Positions 39,091 through 47,874 of a DNA stretch of 64,000 nucleotides are shown here, in pieces (within the stretch, counting starts at the first letter, position 1; each line of letters starts with the position of its first letter). The notes beneath the pieces were generated by a model, which was not told the origin of the DNA, made no database searches, and worked only from the letters and a program-made list of their open reading frames with translations. Where the stretch lies: contig JAIRKD010000061.1 in NCBI GenBank assembly GCA_031260285.1, positions 17,761 through 81,760 of the forward strand. The letters run 5' to 3'. The stretch is from Gemmatimonadota bacterium (lineage in GTDB: Bacteria > Gemmatimonadota > Gemmatimonadetes > Longimicrobiales > Longimicrobiaceae). The translations under genes were made by a program, and so were the position numbers.

Positions 39091-40419
39091 ATGAAAACGC
39101 GCGATCTTCTTTCCGCCGATCTGGAACAGCTGCTGGCCGGGGTATCGGGTGCCTTTCCCTGGTGGCAGCCGGTTCGACCTCAACCCGTTTCCTCCGTGGA
39201 TGGGGTGCAGGTGCAGGTTGTCCGCAGGTCTGGTCAGGCAGCTCTGCTGGTTGTGGAGATTCCGCCCGGTGCTCCGTTCCCTTCCGTTTCTGCGCGCTAT
39301 CACCTTCGGGAGCTTGTTGGAGCAGAGGCCGATGTTCTGCTTTTTACGGACGCGAGCCATTCCCGGATGGTGTTCTGCGGGGTTGTGCCCACTGGTTCGG
39401 GAGTACCCGTTTTTGAGGAATATTCCTTCGGCGGAAGCACTTTCCCGCTGGCGGTGCTCTTCCGTCGCCGGAGCCGGCCTCCGGTGCTGCCGGCGGCACG
39501 TGTGGAGGGTCGGGAGGCTGTGATTGCGGTGGTGGCCAACTCCCTGAGGGCCGGAGGTGGCTGGTCCCCGGTTCATCCCGATCCAGGGCACTGGATGCAG
39601 GAGGTCGGGGATGCTGACACTCTCCGTCGCTTCATCAGCTTGATCCGTCGGGTGGTTGTTCTGGGGAGGGGCGGTTCCGGTAACTGGCTTCTCGGCGCGG
39701 GTGACGCGCTTGAGTGGCTTCACCGTCTGGTGCTCGCCCGCGCCCGATCGTTCCTCATTGATGTGTACCCACCCGGACGTACCCGACCCGAGTACCTCCG
39801 TGACTTCCGGCAAGCCGTTGAGATTGCGGATGGCAGCACTGACAGGAGTGCCGTCGGGGTTGCTGTGGAGATCAGCTTCGGGAGGGCTATCGGGGTTCCG
39901 GATGGTTCCTCCGGTTCTTCAAGGGTGGCGATGGTTGCTGGTCCTTCCGGCGGATTCACTCCCGATGTTGTACGAAGGTCTGTCGCGCAGCGTCAGCTCT
40001 TCGGGCTTATGTGTGACGCCCGGGAAGCCGCCCATCTCCGCCGTCAACTCGAAAGCTGGGTCGGGTTCAGACACCGTGAGTCGCTTGAGATTGATATCAA
40101 CGTCGCGGTGGATTACGTCCAGTCTGCCTCCTGGCTTCCCCGTGAAGAGGCGGGGTTAGTGGCGTATGAACCGTTATTTGCCGCCTGGAAGCTGATCGCG
40201 GGGGACCGGCTTGTTCGTCATGATGTTGAACCGGACGCCTGGAAGGTCGCGGCTGAGGCGCTTGTCCGACGCCGGCGAAAGCTGTTTCCGCCGCTGAAAT
40301 CGGCCCCTTCCGGGGGGAGCACAGGTATGTGGATCGAAACGGCCTTTCCACTTCTGGCGGGTCAGCGACAGAACGCGATTCCCGTCGAACAGGGAAGCGG
40401 GAGAGGGCGCCATGACTGA
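39091..40419 (+). CDS. Protein of unknown function (443 aa)
   Basis: Starts MKTRDLLSADLEQLLAGVSGAFPWW; soluble; no recognisable motif; overlaps next ORF by 8 bp. Confidence 0.8.
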   Translation: MKTRDLLSADLEQLLAGVSGAFPWWQPVRPQPVSSVDGVQVQVVRRSGQAALLVVEIPPGAPFPSVSARYHLRELVGAEADVLLFTDASHSRMVFCGVVPTGSGVPVFEEYSFGGSTFPLAVLFRRRSRPPVLPAARVEGREAVIAVVANSLRAGGGWSPVHPDPGHWMQEVGDADTLRRFISLIRRVVVLGRGGSGNWLLGAGDALEWLHRLVLARARSFLIDVYPPGRTRPEYLRDFRQAVEIADGSTDRSAVGVAVEISFGRAIGVPDGSSGSSRVAMVAGPSGGFTPDVVRRSVAQRQLFGLMCDAREAAHLRRQLESWVGFRHRESLEIDINVAVDYVQSASWLPREEAGLVAYEPLFAAWKLIAGDRLVRHDVEPDAWKVAAEALVRRRRKLFPPLKSAPSGGSTGMWIETAFPLLAGQRQNAIPVEQGSGRGRHD

Positions 40420-41047
40420 TCCGGAAGAGCGGCTGTCCGGACTGGACTGGGTTGGGGCCCCGGGGCTTCTCTCCCGGCTGGTTATCGGGCTTCTGGCGTC
40501 GGTGCGGGTTCCCCCTGATCTGGTGCTTCCCACGCTTGACCTCACAATTGAGCTGGGTCGGCGGGGCTCTGTTCTGATGAGTGGTTTCCAGACTCCGCTG
40601 GAGAAGGCCGTCCTCGGGTTGCTTATGTCCCGGGACTTCCCCCTGATCATTGCGCTTCCCCGGACACTGCACGGCTTCCGGATCCCCTCTGAGTGGGATG
40701 AAGCGCTTCGGGATGACAGGATGTTGATTATTTCCGCGACTTCCCGGCAACGATCAACGAGGGAAACCGCCATGGAGCGGAACCGTCTGCTGACGAGGAT
40801 CGCGGATACCCTCCTCGTGGTATATGCCTCCCCGGGCGGGCGGGTATGGAAGGAAGCATGTAACGCACTTGCGGCAGGGAAACCGGTCCGATGTATGGAT
40901 CACCCCGCCAACCTCAACCTGGAAGTTCCCGGTGCAACCCTCATCTCCGCGGATGGGGGGCTCTCCGGACCGGGGCCGGCAGGAGCCCCGGTCCGGAAGC
41001 TGTGGCCTCCCGGTTCCGAACTCAGCTTGTTGAGCACCGGGCGTTGA
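40412..41047 (+). CDS. DprA/Smf-like (SLOG-type Rossmann) protein
   Basis: MSGFQTPLEKAVLGLLMSRDFPLIIALPRTLHGFRIPSEWDEAL...MLIISATSRQRSTRETAMERNRLLTRIADTLLVVYASPGGRVWKEACNALAAGKPV resembles DprA-like single-domain proteins. Confidence 0.6.
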   Translation: MTDPEERLSGLDWVGAPGLLSRLVIGLLASVRVPPDLVLPTLDLTIELGRRGSVLMSGFQTPLEKAVLGLLMSRDFPLIIALPRTLHGFRIPSEWDEALRDDRMLIISATSRQRSTRETAMERNRLLTRIADTLLVVYASPGGRVWKEACNALAAGKPVRCMDHPANLNLEVPGATLISADGGLSGPGPAGAPVRKLWPPGSELSLLSTGR

Positions 41048-41297
41048 CGGGAGTGGCGTTCCGGCACGCAATCGATTCACTCATTCCCACCGCGTTTCCG
41101 CCACATACACTTTCCTGTGCAGCCCGTCGCGCTTCCTCTTCGGTTCTGCCAGCTCCACCCCGACAGACCAGCTGTCCGTCAAATTCGAGGCAGACCTCGC
41201 ACTCGCTCCGTACTCCTCCGATTGTGGAGTAGATGACCATGGCGACAAACGCCAGAATTCCCAGGGAAACCAACCATCTGCTCATCGATCTGCGCAT
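41022..41297 (-). CDS. Small membrane-anchored Cys-containing protein
   Basis: 91 aa; TM then CEVCLEFDGQLVCRGGAGRTEEEARRAAQESVC. Confidence 0.65.
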   Translation of the reverse strand: MRRSMSRWLVSLGILAFVAMVIYSTIGGVRSECEVCLEFDGQLVCRGGAGRTEEEARRAAQESVCGGNAVGMSESIACRNATPVNARCSTS

Positions 41298-41309
41298 CGG
41301 AACACCTCT

Positions 41310-41543
41310 TCAAGGATGATCGACCGCGCCTTCTTCTCCGGCTCTCCGGGCGCAGTGGGCGCAGCAATAGAACGCTCCTTCGCCCTGGATGCCATGTCCG
41401 AGGATCGGTACGCCGCAGAAATCGCATGCGGGGGCGAGTCTGCTGATCGCGCATTCGAAGCTGTCGAACACATGGGTCTGCCCTTCCATGACGATTTCGA
41501 ACGACCGTTCATAGTCGTTCCCGCACGCCTCACATCGCGCCAT
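41310..41543 (-). CDS. Small zinc-ribbon protein
   Basis: MARCEACGNDYERSFEIVMEGQTHVFDSFECAI...CDFCGVPILGHGIQGEGAFYCCAHCAR. Confidence 0.8.
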   Translation of the reverse strand: MARCEACGNDYERSFEIVMEGQTHVFDSFECAISRLAPACDFCGVPILGHGIQGEGAFYCCAHCARRAGEEGAVDHP

Positions 41544-41788
41544 GATCCACCTCCGTTCGGGGTCAGTCTTGGAACCGGGGAGAAGGTGCATTGCCCGGGC
41601 CATGAAGTTGGTTGTCTCTTCCCCTGGAGGCCCGGAAGACGATGGCCGGAGGAAGAGCGGAAGGAAAACGTAAAAAAAGGTACGAAGGAACATCAGGGGA
41701 ACTGCTGTTGCCGGCCCCGTTCCGGAGGCCCTGAGCGAGGAGTGGTGTCCCCGGGATCAGGGCCTGCCTGCCTGTAGTGATGATGTGA

Positions 41789-42211
41789 TCAGGGTGACTT
41801 GATTGCGACGGAGAGCATGGATTCCGGTCCGCCATTCACCAGCCGCAGGAAGTCGCCTTCGGAAAGGTCGCTTGTGAGCACACGCAGCAGGGTGCCTTCA
41901 TCAATCTCCATGATGCCATCCGGGAGTGCTGCTTCGGGGGCCGGAGCGAGACGCTCCCGATAGACACCCGGACCGACCCAGAGCAGGAAGGCGATTCCCG
42001 CGGCTGCGGCGATCGGTGCGATAGTGCGCGAAAAGTACCAGCAACTGCGCCGGTGCAGCCGGGCGAGCGGCAGAGTGGCATCACGGAGGATCGCGGTGCG
42101 GAGTCTGTCCCAATCCACATCCGCGTCCGTGGGTGTTTCCTCGCGCCATCCGGTCATCACTTCCGCCAGGAGCGGATCAATGACATCGAACTCAGGATCC
42201 TCCTGATTCAT
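41789..42211 (-). CDS. Putative anti-sigma factor (single TM)
   Basis: Overlaps ECF sigma gene by 4 bp; TM IAPIAAAAGIAFLLWVGPGV. Confidence 0.7.
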   Translation of the reverse strand: MNQEDPEFDVIDPLLAEVMTGWREETPTDADVDWDRLRTAILRDATLPLARLHRRSCWYFSRTIAPIAAAAGIAFLLWVGPGVYRERLAPAPEAALPDGIMEIDEGTLLRVLTSDLSEGDFLRLVNGGPESMLSVAIKSP

Positions 42212-42807
42212 ATATTTCTCCTCGCATACGGCTCGAGGGCTTCGCGGAGAGTGCGCCGTGCCTGGTGAAGGTGCCAGCGGACCGTCCCGTCCGAAATTCC
42301 CATCGCTTCCGCGATTTCCGGGCTTGAAAAACCGTTGAAGTCGGACATCACAAAAATTTCCTGCTGTCGTTCGGGGAGACGCATGATAGCATCCTGGATA
42401 TGTTCGCGCAGTTCGGAGCGTTCGGTATCAATCAGTGGCGAGGCGAAATCTGTTGCCACTCCTTCCGGAATCTGCACGGTTGCGCGGCGTGTCCGTGTTT
42501 TCCGTGCGTTCAGGCACCGGTTCACAAGAATCCGATAGAACCAGGGCGAGAACTCCCGGGTCGGGTCGAAGGTGCTGATCTTCTCCAGGGCGGCCAGAAA
42601 CGTTTCCTGTACCATGTCTTCCGCATCCTGGCGATGGCCGAGCAACCGCTGGGCAAGACTGAACGCGCGGTTCATGTGACGACGTACGAGCAGTTCATAC
42701 GCGACCACATCGCCCCGCTGGACCGCCTGGGCCAGCCTCGTGTCCGTAGGCTCCCCCTCAGGGGAAGTCACCACTCCCGGTCCGGAGCGTACCTTGCTAC
42801 CTGCCAC
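42208..42807 (-). CDS. ECF RNA polymerase sigma factor
   Basis: GHRQDAEDMVQETFLAALEKISTFDPTREFSPWFYRILVNRCLNARK; FSSPEIAEAMGISDGTVRWHLHQARRTLRE. Confidence 0.95.
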   Translation of the reverse strand: MAGSKVRSGPGVVTSPEGEPTDTRLAQAVQRGDVVAYELLVRRHMNRAFSLAQRLLGHRQDAEDMVQETFLAALEKISTFDPTREFSPWFYRILVNRCLNARKTRTRRATVQIPEGVATDFASPLIDTERSELREHIQDAIMRLPERQQEIFVMSDFNGFSSPEIAEAMGISDGTVRWHLHQARRTLREALEPYARRNI

Positions 42808-43283
42808 GTTGTTAATCCCGAAGCAACGTTAACCCCTAAACCGCCGGACTGGAGACGGTTGTCATTCCGTCCCTTGATGATCCCGCCAAGCTGGCGTTTC
42901 TGTTGTTCGGAGAGGACTCCTCCAACGTCTTTCATCGCAGCCCGGGTGTTCCGCTGGACCTCTTCCACAATCATACGGACTTCATTGATATACTCTGCGG
43001 CCCGCCCTTTTCCTTCCGGACTGCATGCTGATTCCGGAGGCAGGGACCTGATATATCCGCGGACCTCGCTCAGCCGCTGGATGGACGGACGGTTTCGTTC
43101 TTCCAGAGCAATATTGATCCGCTTCAGCCGATCTATCTGATTCCTGTCCAGACCCAGATCCTCCCGGAGAGCGAGGAGATAGCCGATCGGATCCTGATCA
43201 TCCGTGGCCGGCCTCTGCGCCGACAGCGTTTCTGCCCGGAGAGTGAGCAGCGAAACCATCAATATCAATAATATGCGGGTCAT
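42768..43283 (-). CDS. Secreted/periplasmic Spy/CpxP-like (LTXXQ-like) protein
   Basis: Signal peptide MTRILLILMVSLLTLRAETLSA; LREDLGLDRNQIDRLKRI...VLSEQQKRQL. Confidence 0.65.
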   Translation of the reverse strand: MTRILLILMVSLLTLRAETLSAQRPATDDQDPIGYLLALREDLGLDRNQIDRLKRINIALEERNRPSIQRLSEVRGYIRSLPPESACSPEGKGRAAEYINEVRMIVEEVQRNTRAAMKDVGGVLSEQQKRQLGGIIKGRNDNRLQSGGLGVNVASGLTTWQVARYAPDREW

Positions 43284-44036
43284 TTCTATTTCTCAGATGG
43301 TGAACAGGCGGCCTGTATCCTCCCGTACCGACACATCAACGTACAACAGACGCTAAAATAGCGTTGGGTCCAATAGTCCACTGTTCCGGAGGTTGCCGTC
43401 CGGAAAAATGGAGACAGGAGCGATTCGCCTATATCCTGTTTCCACATTCAGATCTATGTCCGGAAATCTTCCGGATCAGGATTTATGTGATAAAATCGGA
43501 CGTCGGGGCGCGGGCTCTCTGTACGCGCCAGGATGCCCCGGATTTCGCGCCCGCAACCCGGGCGGGCGCAGGGAGGCTCGCACGCGCGAGAACGCTCTGC
43601 GGAACGTGCCTCCAGATTATCAAAAAAATCCCGGCCCCCTCCATACACGTGAGGATACCCCCCCGGCGCGACCCCGTTGCCGACGTGCGCGTTGCGCCGT
43701 CCTGTGCATGCGTACGCCCGGGAACTTCTCTCGGAGGCCCGGTGATTCAAGGATAAGAGGCTCTGCGTGTGCATACGCCCGGGAATTTCCCCTCGATATC
43801 GTATCGTACTTCTGGTCTGAGCCGGCCGGTCGGGTGTAGTGTACGCTCGCCGATGTCCACACCCTCGTCAGCGCCTGTGGGTGGACAGAGAGTACGCCGC
43901 CGGGTCTCAGCCCGATATGGCGTCGGCAGTATCTCAGCATGGTCGGCACGGCATGAAGTACTTTCTGACCTGCCTTCCTGATCCCTCGAAAGGCCATACG
44001 CCGGTTCGGCCAGGTCACAACTATGGAGCGTCGTCC

Positions 44037-46220
44037 ATGTCCTCTGCGCTGAATTACCCCGGTGTCTACATCGAGGAGATTCCGAACGGGGCCCGCACCA
44101 TCACGGGTGTTGCCACGTCGATCACGCTTTTTGTCGGATGGGCACCACGTGGCCCTGCCGACAAGGCGGTTCACATCTCAAGCTTTGCCGACTACCATCG
44201 CATCTTCGGCGGTTGGGATCCGCGCGCGGATCTGGGATATGCCGTCGAGCAGTTCTTCGGTAACGGCGGCGGCGATGCCTGCATCGTGCGGCTCGTCAGC
44301 GGGGCAGCGCTATCCGGCGCAATCATCGGTGACCTTATCATCAGCGCAAGCTCGCCGGGGATATGGGCCAATGACTATTCTGTGAGCACAACGAGACTTT
44401 CCTCCGGCGATACGCAATTCAGGTTGCGGGTGACCGACAAGAGAACGAATGCCGTTGTGGAAAGCTTCGAAAATCTGTCCGTCGATTCGCAGGATCCGCG
44501 ATATATCGCGAGTGTGATCAACGGCCGCTCAAATTTCATTACGGTGGGGGTCACTCCCGCTGATAAAGACAAAGATCCCGCGGTGCCGTCGGATACGTCA
44601 GCGGATCTGGCTGGAGGTAGTGATGGAATGGTACTCGTACCCAACACCCCTGATTTTCACAATGCGTTGCTCGCCGCGTTCGGCCCCGGATCCATCACCG
44701 ATCATATAGATCTTTTTAATATAGTATGCGTGCCGGGGGAGACGGATTCCGGAACGCTGCTGGCGTTGCAGCAGCGCTGTTACGAGCGGCGCGCATTCCT
44801 CATCGCTGACGCTGATGAGAACGCCACGGTCGCATCGTTGAATGAAAAAGGTGGTGCCGACCCCGCCATCACCGGCGCCTTTGCGGTAAATTCAGCACTC
44901 TATTTTCCGTGGGTCCGGGCACCCGATCCATTGCGACAGGGAGCATTCAGGGCATATCCACCCTGCGGCTTTGTTGCCGGTGTATTTGCACGCACCGATG
45001 CAAGGCGGGGCGTGTGGAAGGCGCCTGCAGGGAGCGACGCTGTACTCAATGGTGCAACGGGGGTCGCGGTCTCTGTGAGCGAGGCCGGGAATGCCTGGCT
45101 GAATTCCGTTGCCATCAATTGCCTGCGCACGCTGCCTGTGTACGGCCACGTTATCTGGGGCTCACGGACATTGCGGGGCCAGGCAGACCAGAGATCGGAA
45201 TGGATGTACATCTCTGTTCGGCGCACCGCGTTGTATATCGAGGAGAGTCTCCTCCGCGGCACACAATGGGTCGTATCTGAACCCAACGACGAGTCACTCT
45301 GGGCGCGGATCCGTCTCGACGTCGGGAACTTCATGCACAGCCTCTTCCTTCAGGGCGCGTTCCAGGGTCAGTTGCCGGAGGCAGCGTATTTCGTCAGGTG
45401 TGACCAGGAAACGACGACGCAGGATGATATCAATCACGGGGTCGTGAATTTCATGGTGGGGTTCGCGCCCTTGAAACCTGCCGAATTTGTAGTCATCCAG
45501 TTCCAGCAGATCGCCGGTGATGTTTCCCGTACCGGCTTCGATGCAGAGAAAGACTTCAGCGACATATTACAGCAGCAGGACCTCGTTCCGCCTGATGCCG
45601 ACATCAACGAGGGGGCCGCGGTTCTGCTGCATTACATGCGGACGCTCGCGCGGGACATGTTCGGGCAAGGTGCGGGGCCGGCTGACAACTGCGGTTTCAA
45701 ACTGAAGGTGGCTGAGGATGACGGAGTGCAGTCGCTGCATATCAGCAAGGGACGGTACTACGTCAACGGAATCCTTGTGGAGATCGACGAGGATTTTCGT
45801 TATGAGGATCAGCCCTACCGGAGTCCCGGCATTGACGACGCCCTGATGACACGCCTTCGTAATCCCGGAGATAATGAGAGGGATTTCCTGATCTATGTTG
45901 ATGTGTGGGAGCGACAGGTCACAGCGATCGAGGACGATTCGATTCATGAAGTGGCTGACGGCCTGGATACCTCCACGCGTACCCGGCTGGTATGGCAGGT
46001 CCGTGCGATCGAACTGGATCCGGATTCAGAAAACAGGCAGCTCGCGCCCTCACAGTGGCTCGATGGAGTGGAGCATCACTATGCGCCTCTGGGCTCTCTG
46101 AACGCGGATGGAGAGATAGAATCGGATCTCTGCACGATCACGCCGATCGCCAGCTGCGGCGGCCGGACCGCAGATCAGTCAGAACAACCGGAGAATCAGG
46201 CAATCGGGGAGCAGCCGTAG
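44037..46220 (+). CDS. Contractile tail/CIS sheath protein fused in frame to a DUF6519-like N-terminal domain
   Basis: ALNYPGVYIEEIPNGARTITGVATSITLFVGWAPRGP start and ...LKPAEFVVIQFQQIAG end of phage/eCIS sheath, followed by DVSRTGFDAEKDFSDILQQQDLVPPDADINEGAAVLLHYMRTLARDMFG (DUF6519-like). Confidence 0.85.
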   Translation: MSSALNYPGVYIEEIPNGARTITGVATSITLFVGWAPRGPADKAVHISSFADYHRIFGGWDPRADLGYAVEQFFGNGGGDACIVRLVSGAALSGAIIGDLIISASSPGIWANDYSVSTTRLSSGDTQFRLRVTDKRTNAVVESFENLSVDSQDPRYIASVINGRSNFITVGVTPADKDKDPAVPSDTSADLAGGSDGMVLVPNTPDFHNALLAAFGPGSITDHIDLFNIVCVPGETDSGTLLALQQRCYERRAFLIADADENATVASLNEKGGADPAITGAFAVNSALYFPWVRAPDPLRQGAFRAYPPCGFVAGVFARTDARRGVWKAPAGSDAVLNGATGVAVSVSEAGNAWLNSVAINCLRTLPVYGHVIWGSRTLRGQADQRSEWMYISVRRTALYIEESLLRGTQWVVSEPNDESLWARIRLDVGNFMHSLFLQGAFQGQLPEAAYFVRCDQETTTQDDINHGVVNFMVGFAPLKPAEFVVIQFQQIAGDVSRTGFDAEKDFSDILQQQDLVPPDADINEGAAVLLHYMRTLARDMFGQGAGPADNCGFKLKVAEDDGVQSLHISKGRYYVNGILVEIDEDFRYEDQPYRSPGIDDALMTRLRNPGDNERDFLIYVDVWERQVTAIEDDSIHEVADGLDTSTRTRLVWQVRAIELDPDSENRQLAPSQWLDGVEHHYAPLGSLNADGEIESDLCTITPIASCGGRTADQSEQPENQAIGEQP

Positions 46221-46545
46221 AAAGGGGCCGCATGTCGCTGCACCTGAAGTACAACGGCGCCGCAGAATCGTCGCGGTATCAGGGTGCAGCTGTTCCCGGG
46301 TAATCCGCCTGACGATCGTGTGCAGGTCCGGCGTCATGGAAGTTCCGGGGGCAGGAAGTGGTTCTCCCGGTTCTGTTCCCCGCTGTATTCTCAATTCCTC
46401 GTCCTTTTCTCTCATCCTTTCTCCTTTCTTTTTTCCTGTTCTCTTTCTTCCGGGGGTTTGCGTATCGGGTCTTTGCGCGACTAGTTTCGGGGCATATCCG
46501 GATCGTGATTCCCATCGATGTTCTTCGAACCAAAGCAGTTGCTTC

Positions 46546-47874
46546 TTGAAGATCCTCTTTACCGCTGACATCCATATCGGCCGGCGATCCAGCCGACTTC
46601 CGGGCTCCGCGGACTCCGCGCGTCACTCCTGCGCGGCGGTCTGGAGCCGCATTGTGGACCACGCCATCGCCGAGCAGGTGGATCTTGTGCTGGCGAGCGG
46701 TGATCTGGTTGACGAGGCGAACCGTTTTCTGGAGGCGATCGGGCCCCTTGAGCGGGGGCTCCAGCGGCTGCGCGAGGTGGGGATTGAAACGGTTGCGGTG
46801 AGTGGCAACCATGATCACGAGGTGCTGCCTGCCATCGCGGATCAGATCGGGGAGGGCGGGCTGCGGCTGCTTGGTCGTCGCGGAAGGTGGGAGCGGTATA
46901 CCTTCGAGAACCGGTCGGGTGAGCGGGTCCATCTGGATGGCTGGTCGTTCCCCCGGGGGCGGGTTGAGGAGAGTCCGCTTGCGAGTTACGCTCCGTTATT
47001 CCCCGATAACGCCCCGGTTCTGGCGCTGCTGCACGCGGATGTAGACAGTCCGGGAAGCTCCTTTGCACCGGTTGCCTCCGTCGAAATGCGGCGTTTCCCC
47101 GGGGTCCTCTTCCTTCTGGGCCATATCCATCGGACGCGTGGAATCAATGAGCCGGGCGGCGCGCGTTTCCTGTACGCCGGGTCACCCCAGGCGATGGATC
47201 CGGGCGAGACGGGGGCCCACGGGGCATGGATTCTGGAGTTCGGAGCCGCCGGAAACAGTGTGCGGCATCTTCCGCTTTCGACGGTGCGGTACGAAACAAT
47301 CGAGGTGGATATCGGGGGAGTTTCCCGGCCCGAGGACGCCCAGGGTCGGCTGCACGGCGCGCTGCGGGAGCATCTGGAGGAGATCGCGGGTCAGTCGGGC
47401 CCGCTGGAGCTTGTCCGCTACCGGCCCCGGATCACAGGAGCGACGCGCTTCCCGCGATTGATCGAGGAGAAGCTGGCGGGGAGTGATGAGACGCTGGAAG
47501 TCCCCTCAGGCCGGCTGACCGGAACCGTGGAGGTACTTCACTTCGCGATGAAGCCCGAGCGTGATCTTGAGGCGCTCGCCGCGGGTGTCGGCGCGCCGGC
47601 CGTTCTCGCCCGTCTTCTCCTTTCCCCCGACAACCTGCCCCCAGCTCTTCGGGATGAGCTGCGGAGGAAGGTGAATGAGATCCACAGTTCAACTGTGTTT
47701 GTGGAAGTCAGCGGGGTTGAGGTAAGCGGAGGAGAGGCGAAGGGGGGCGAAGCCGATGAAGCGGATCCGGCCGGGTCGGATGATTCTGCCTCACGAACCA
47801 CCGCAATGGATGCGGAGCTGATGCGCGCGGCGGCCGTTCTCCTGGAGGAGCTTCTGGGTCAGAAGGTGGCGTGA
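46546..47874 (+). CDS. Metallophosphoesterase, SbcD/Mre11-like (YhaO-type)
   Basis: LKILFTADIHIGRRS, VLASGDLVDEAN, VSGNHDHEVL, LLGHIHRTRGI phosphoesterase motifs; likely TTG start. Confidence 0.9.
   Translation: MKILFTADIHIGRRSSRLPGSADSARHSCAAVWSRIVDHAIAEQVDLVLASGDLVDEANRFLEAIGPLERGLQRLREVGIETVAVSGNHDHEVLPAIADQIGEGGLRLLGRRGRWERYTFENRSGERVHLDGWSFPRGRVEESPLASYAPLFPDNAPVLALLHADVDSPGSSFAPVASVEMRRFPGVLFLLGHIHRTRGINEPGGARFLYAGSPQAMDPGETGAHGAWILEFGAAGNSVRHLPLSTVRYETIEVDIGGVSRPEDAQGRLHGALREHLEEIAGQSGPLELVRYRPRITGATRFPRLIEEKLAGSDETLEVPSGRLTGTVEVLHFAMKPERDLEALAAGVGAPAVLARLLLSPDNLPPALRDELRRKVNEIHSSTVFVEVSGVEVSGGEAKGGEADEADPAGSDDSASRTTAMDAELMRAAAVLLEELLGQKVA

Noticed and set aside
38238-39092. 284-aa minus-strand ORF across the small-gene cassette
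   Set aside because: Antisense to ORF 38199-38738, whose start is 3 nt after a real-looking gene and whose composition is more protein-like
43364-43839. Overlapping ORFs (130 aa, 148 aa, minus-strand 106/184 aa) upstream of the sheath gene
   Set aside because: Cys/Arg-rich low-quality translations in several frames at once, no RBS or family match
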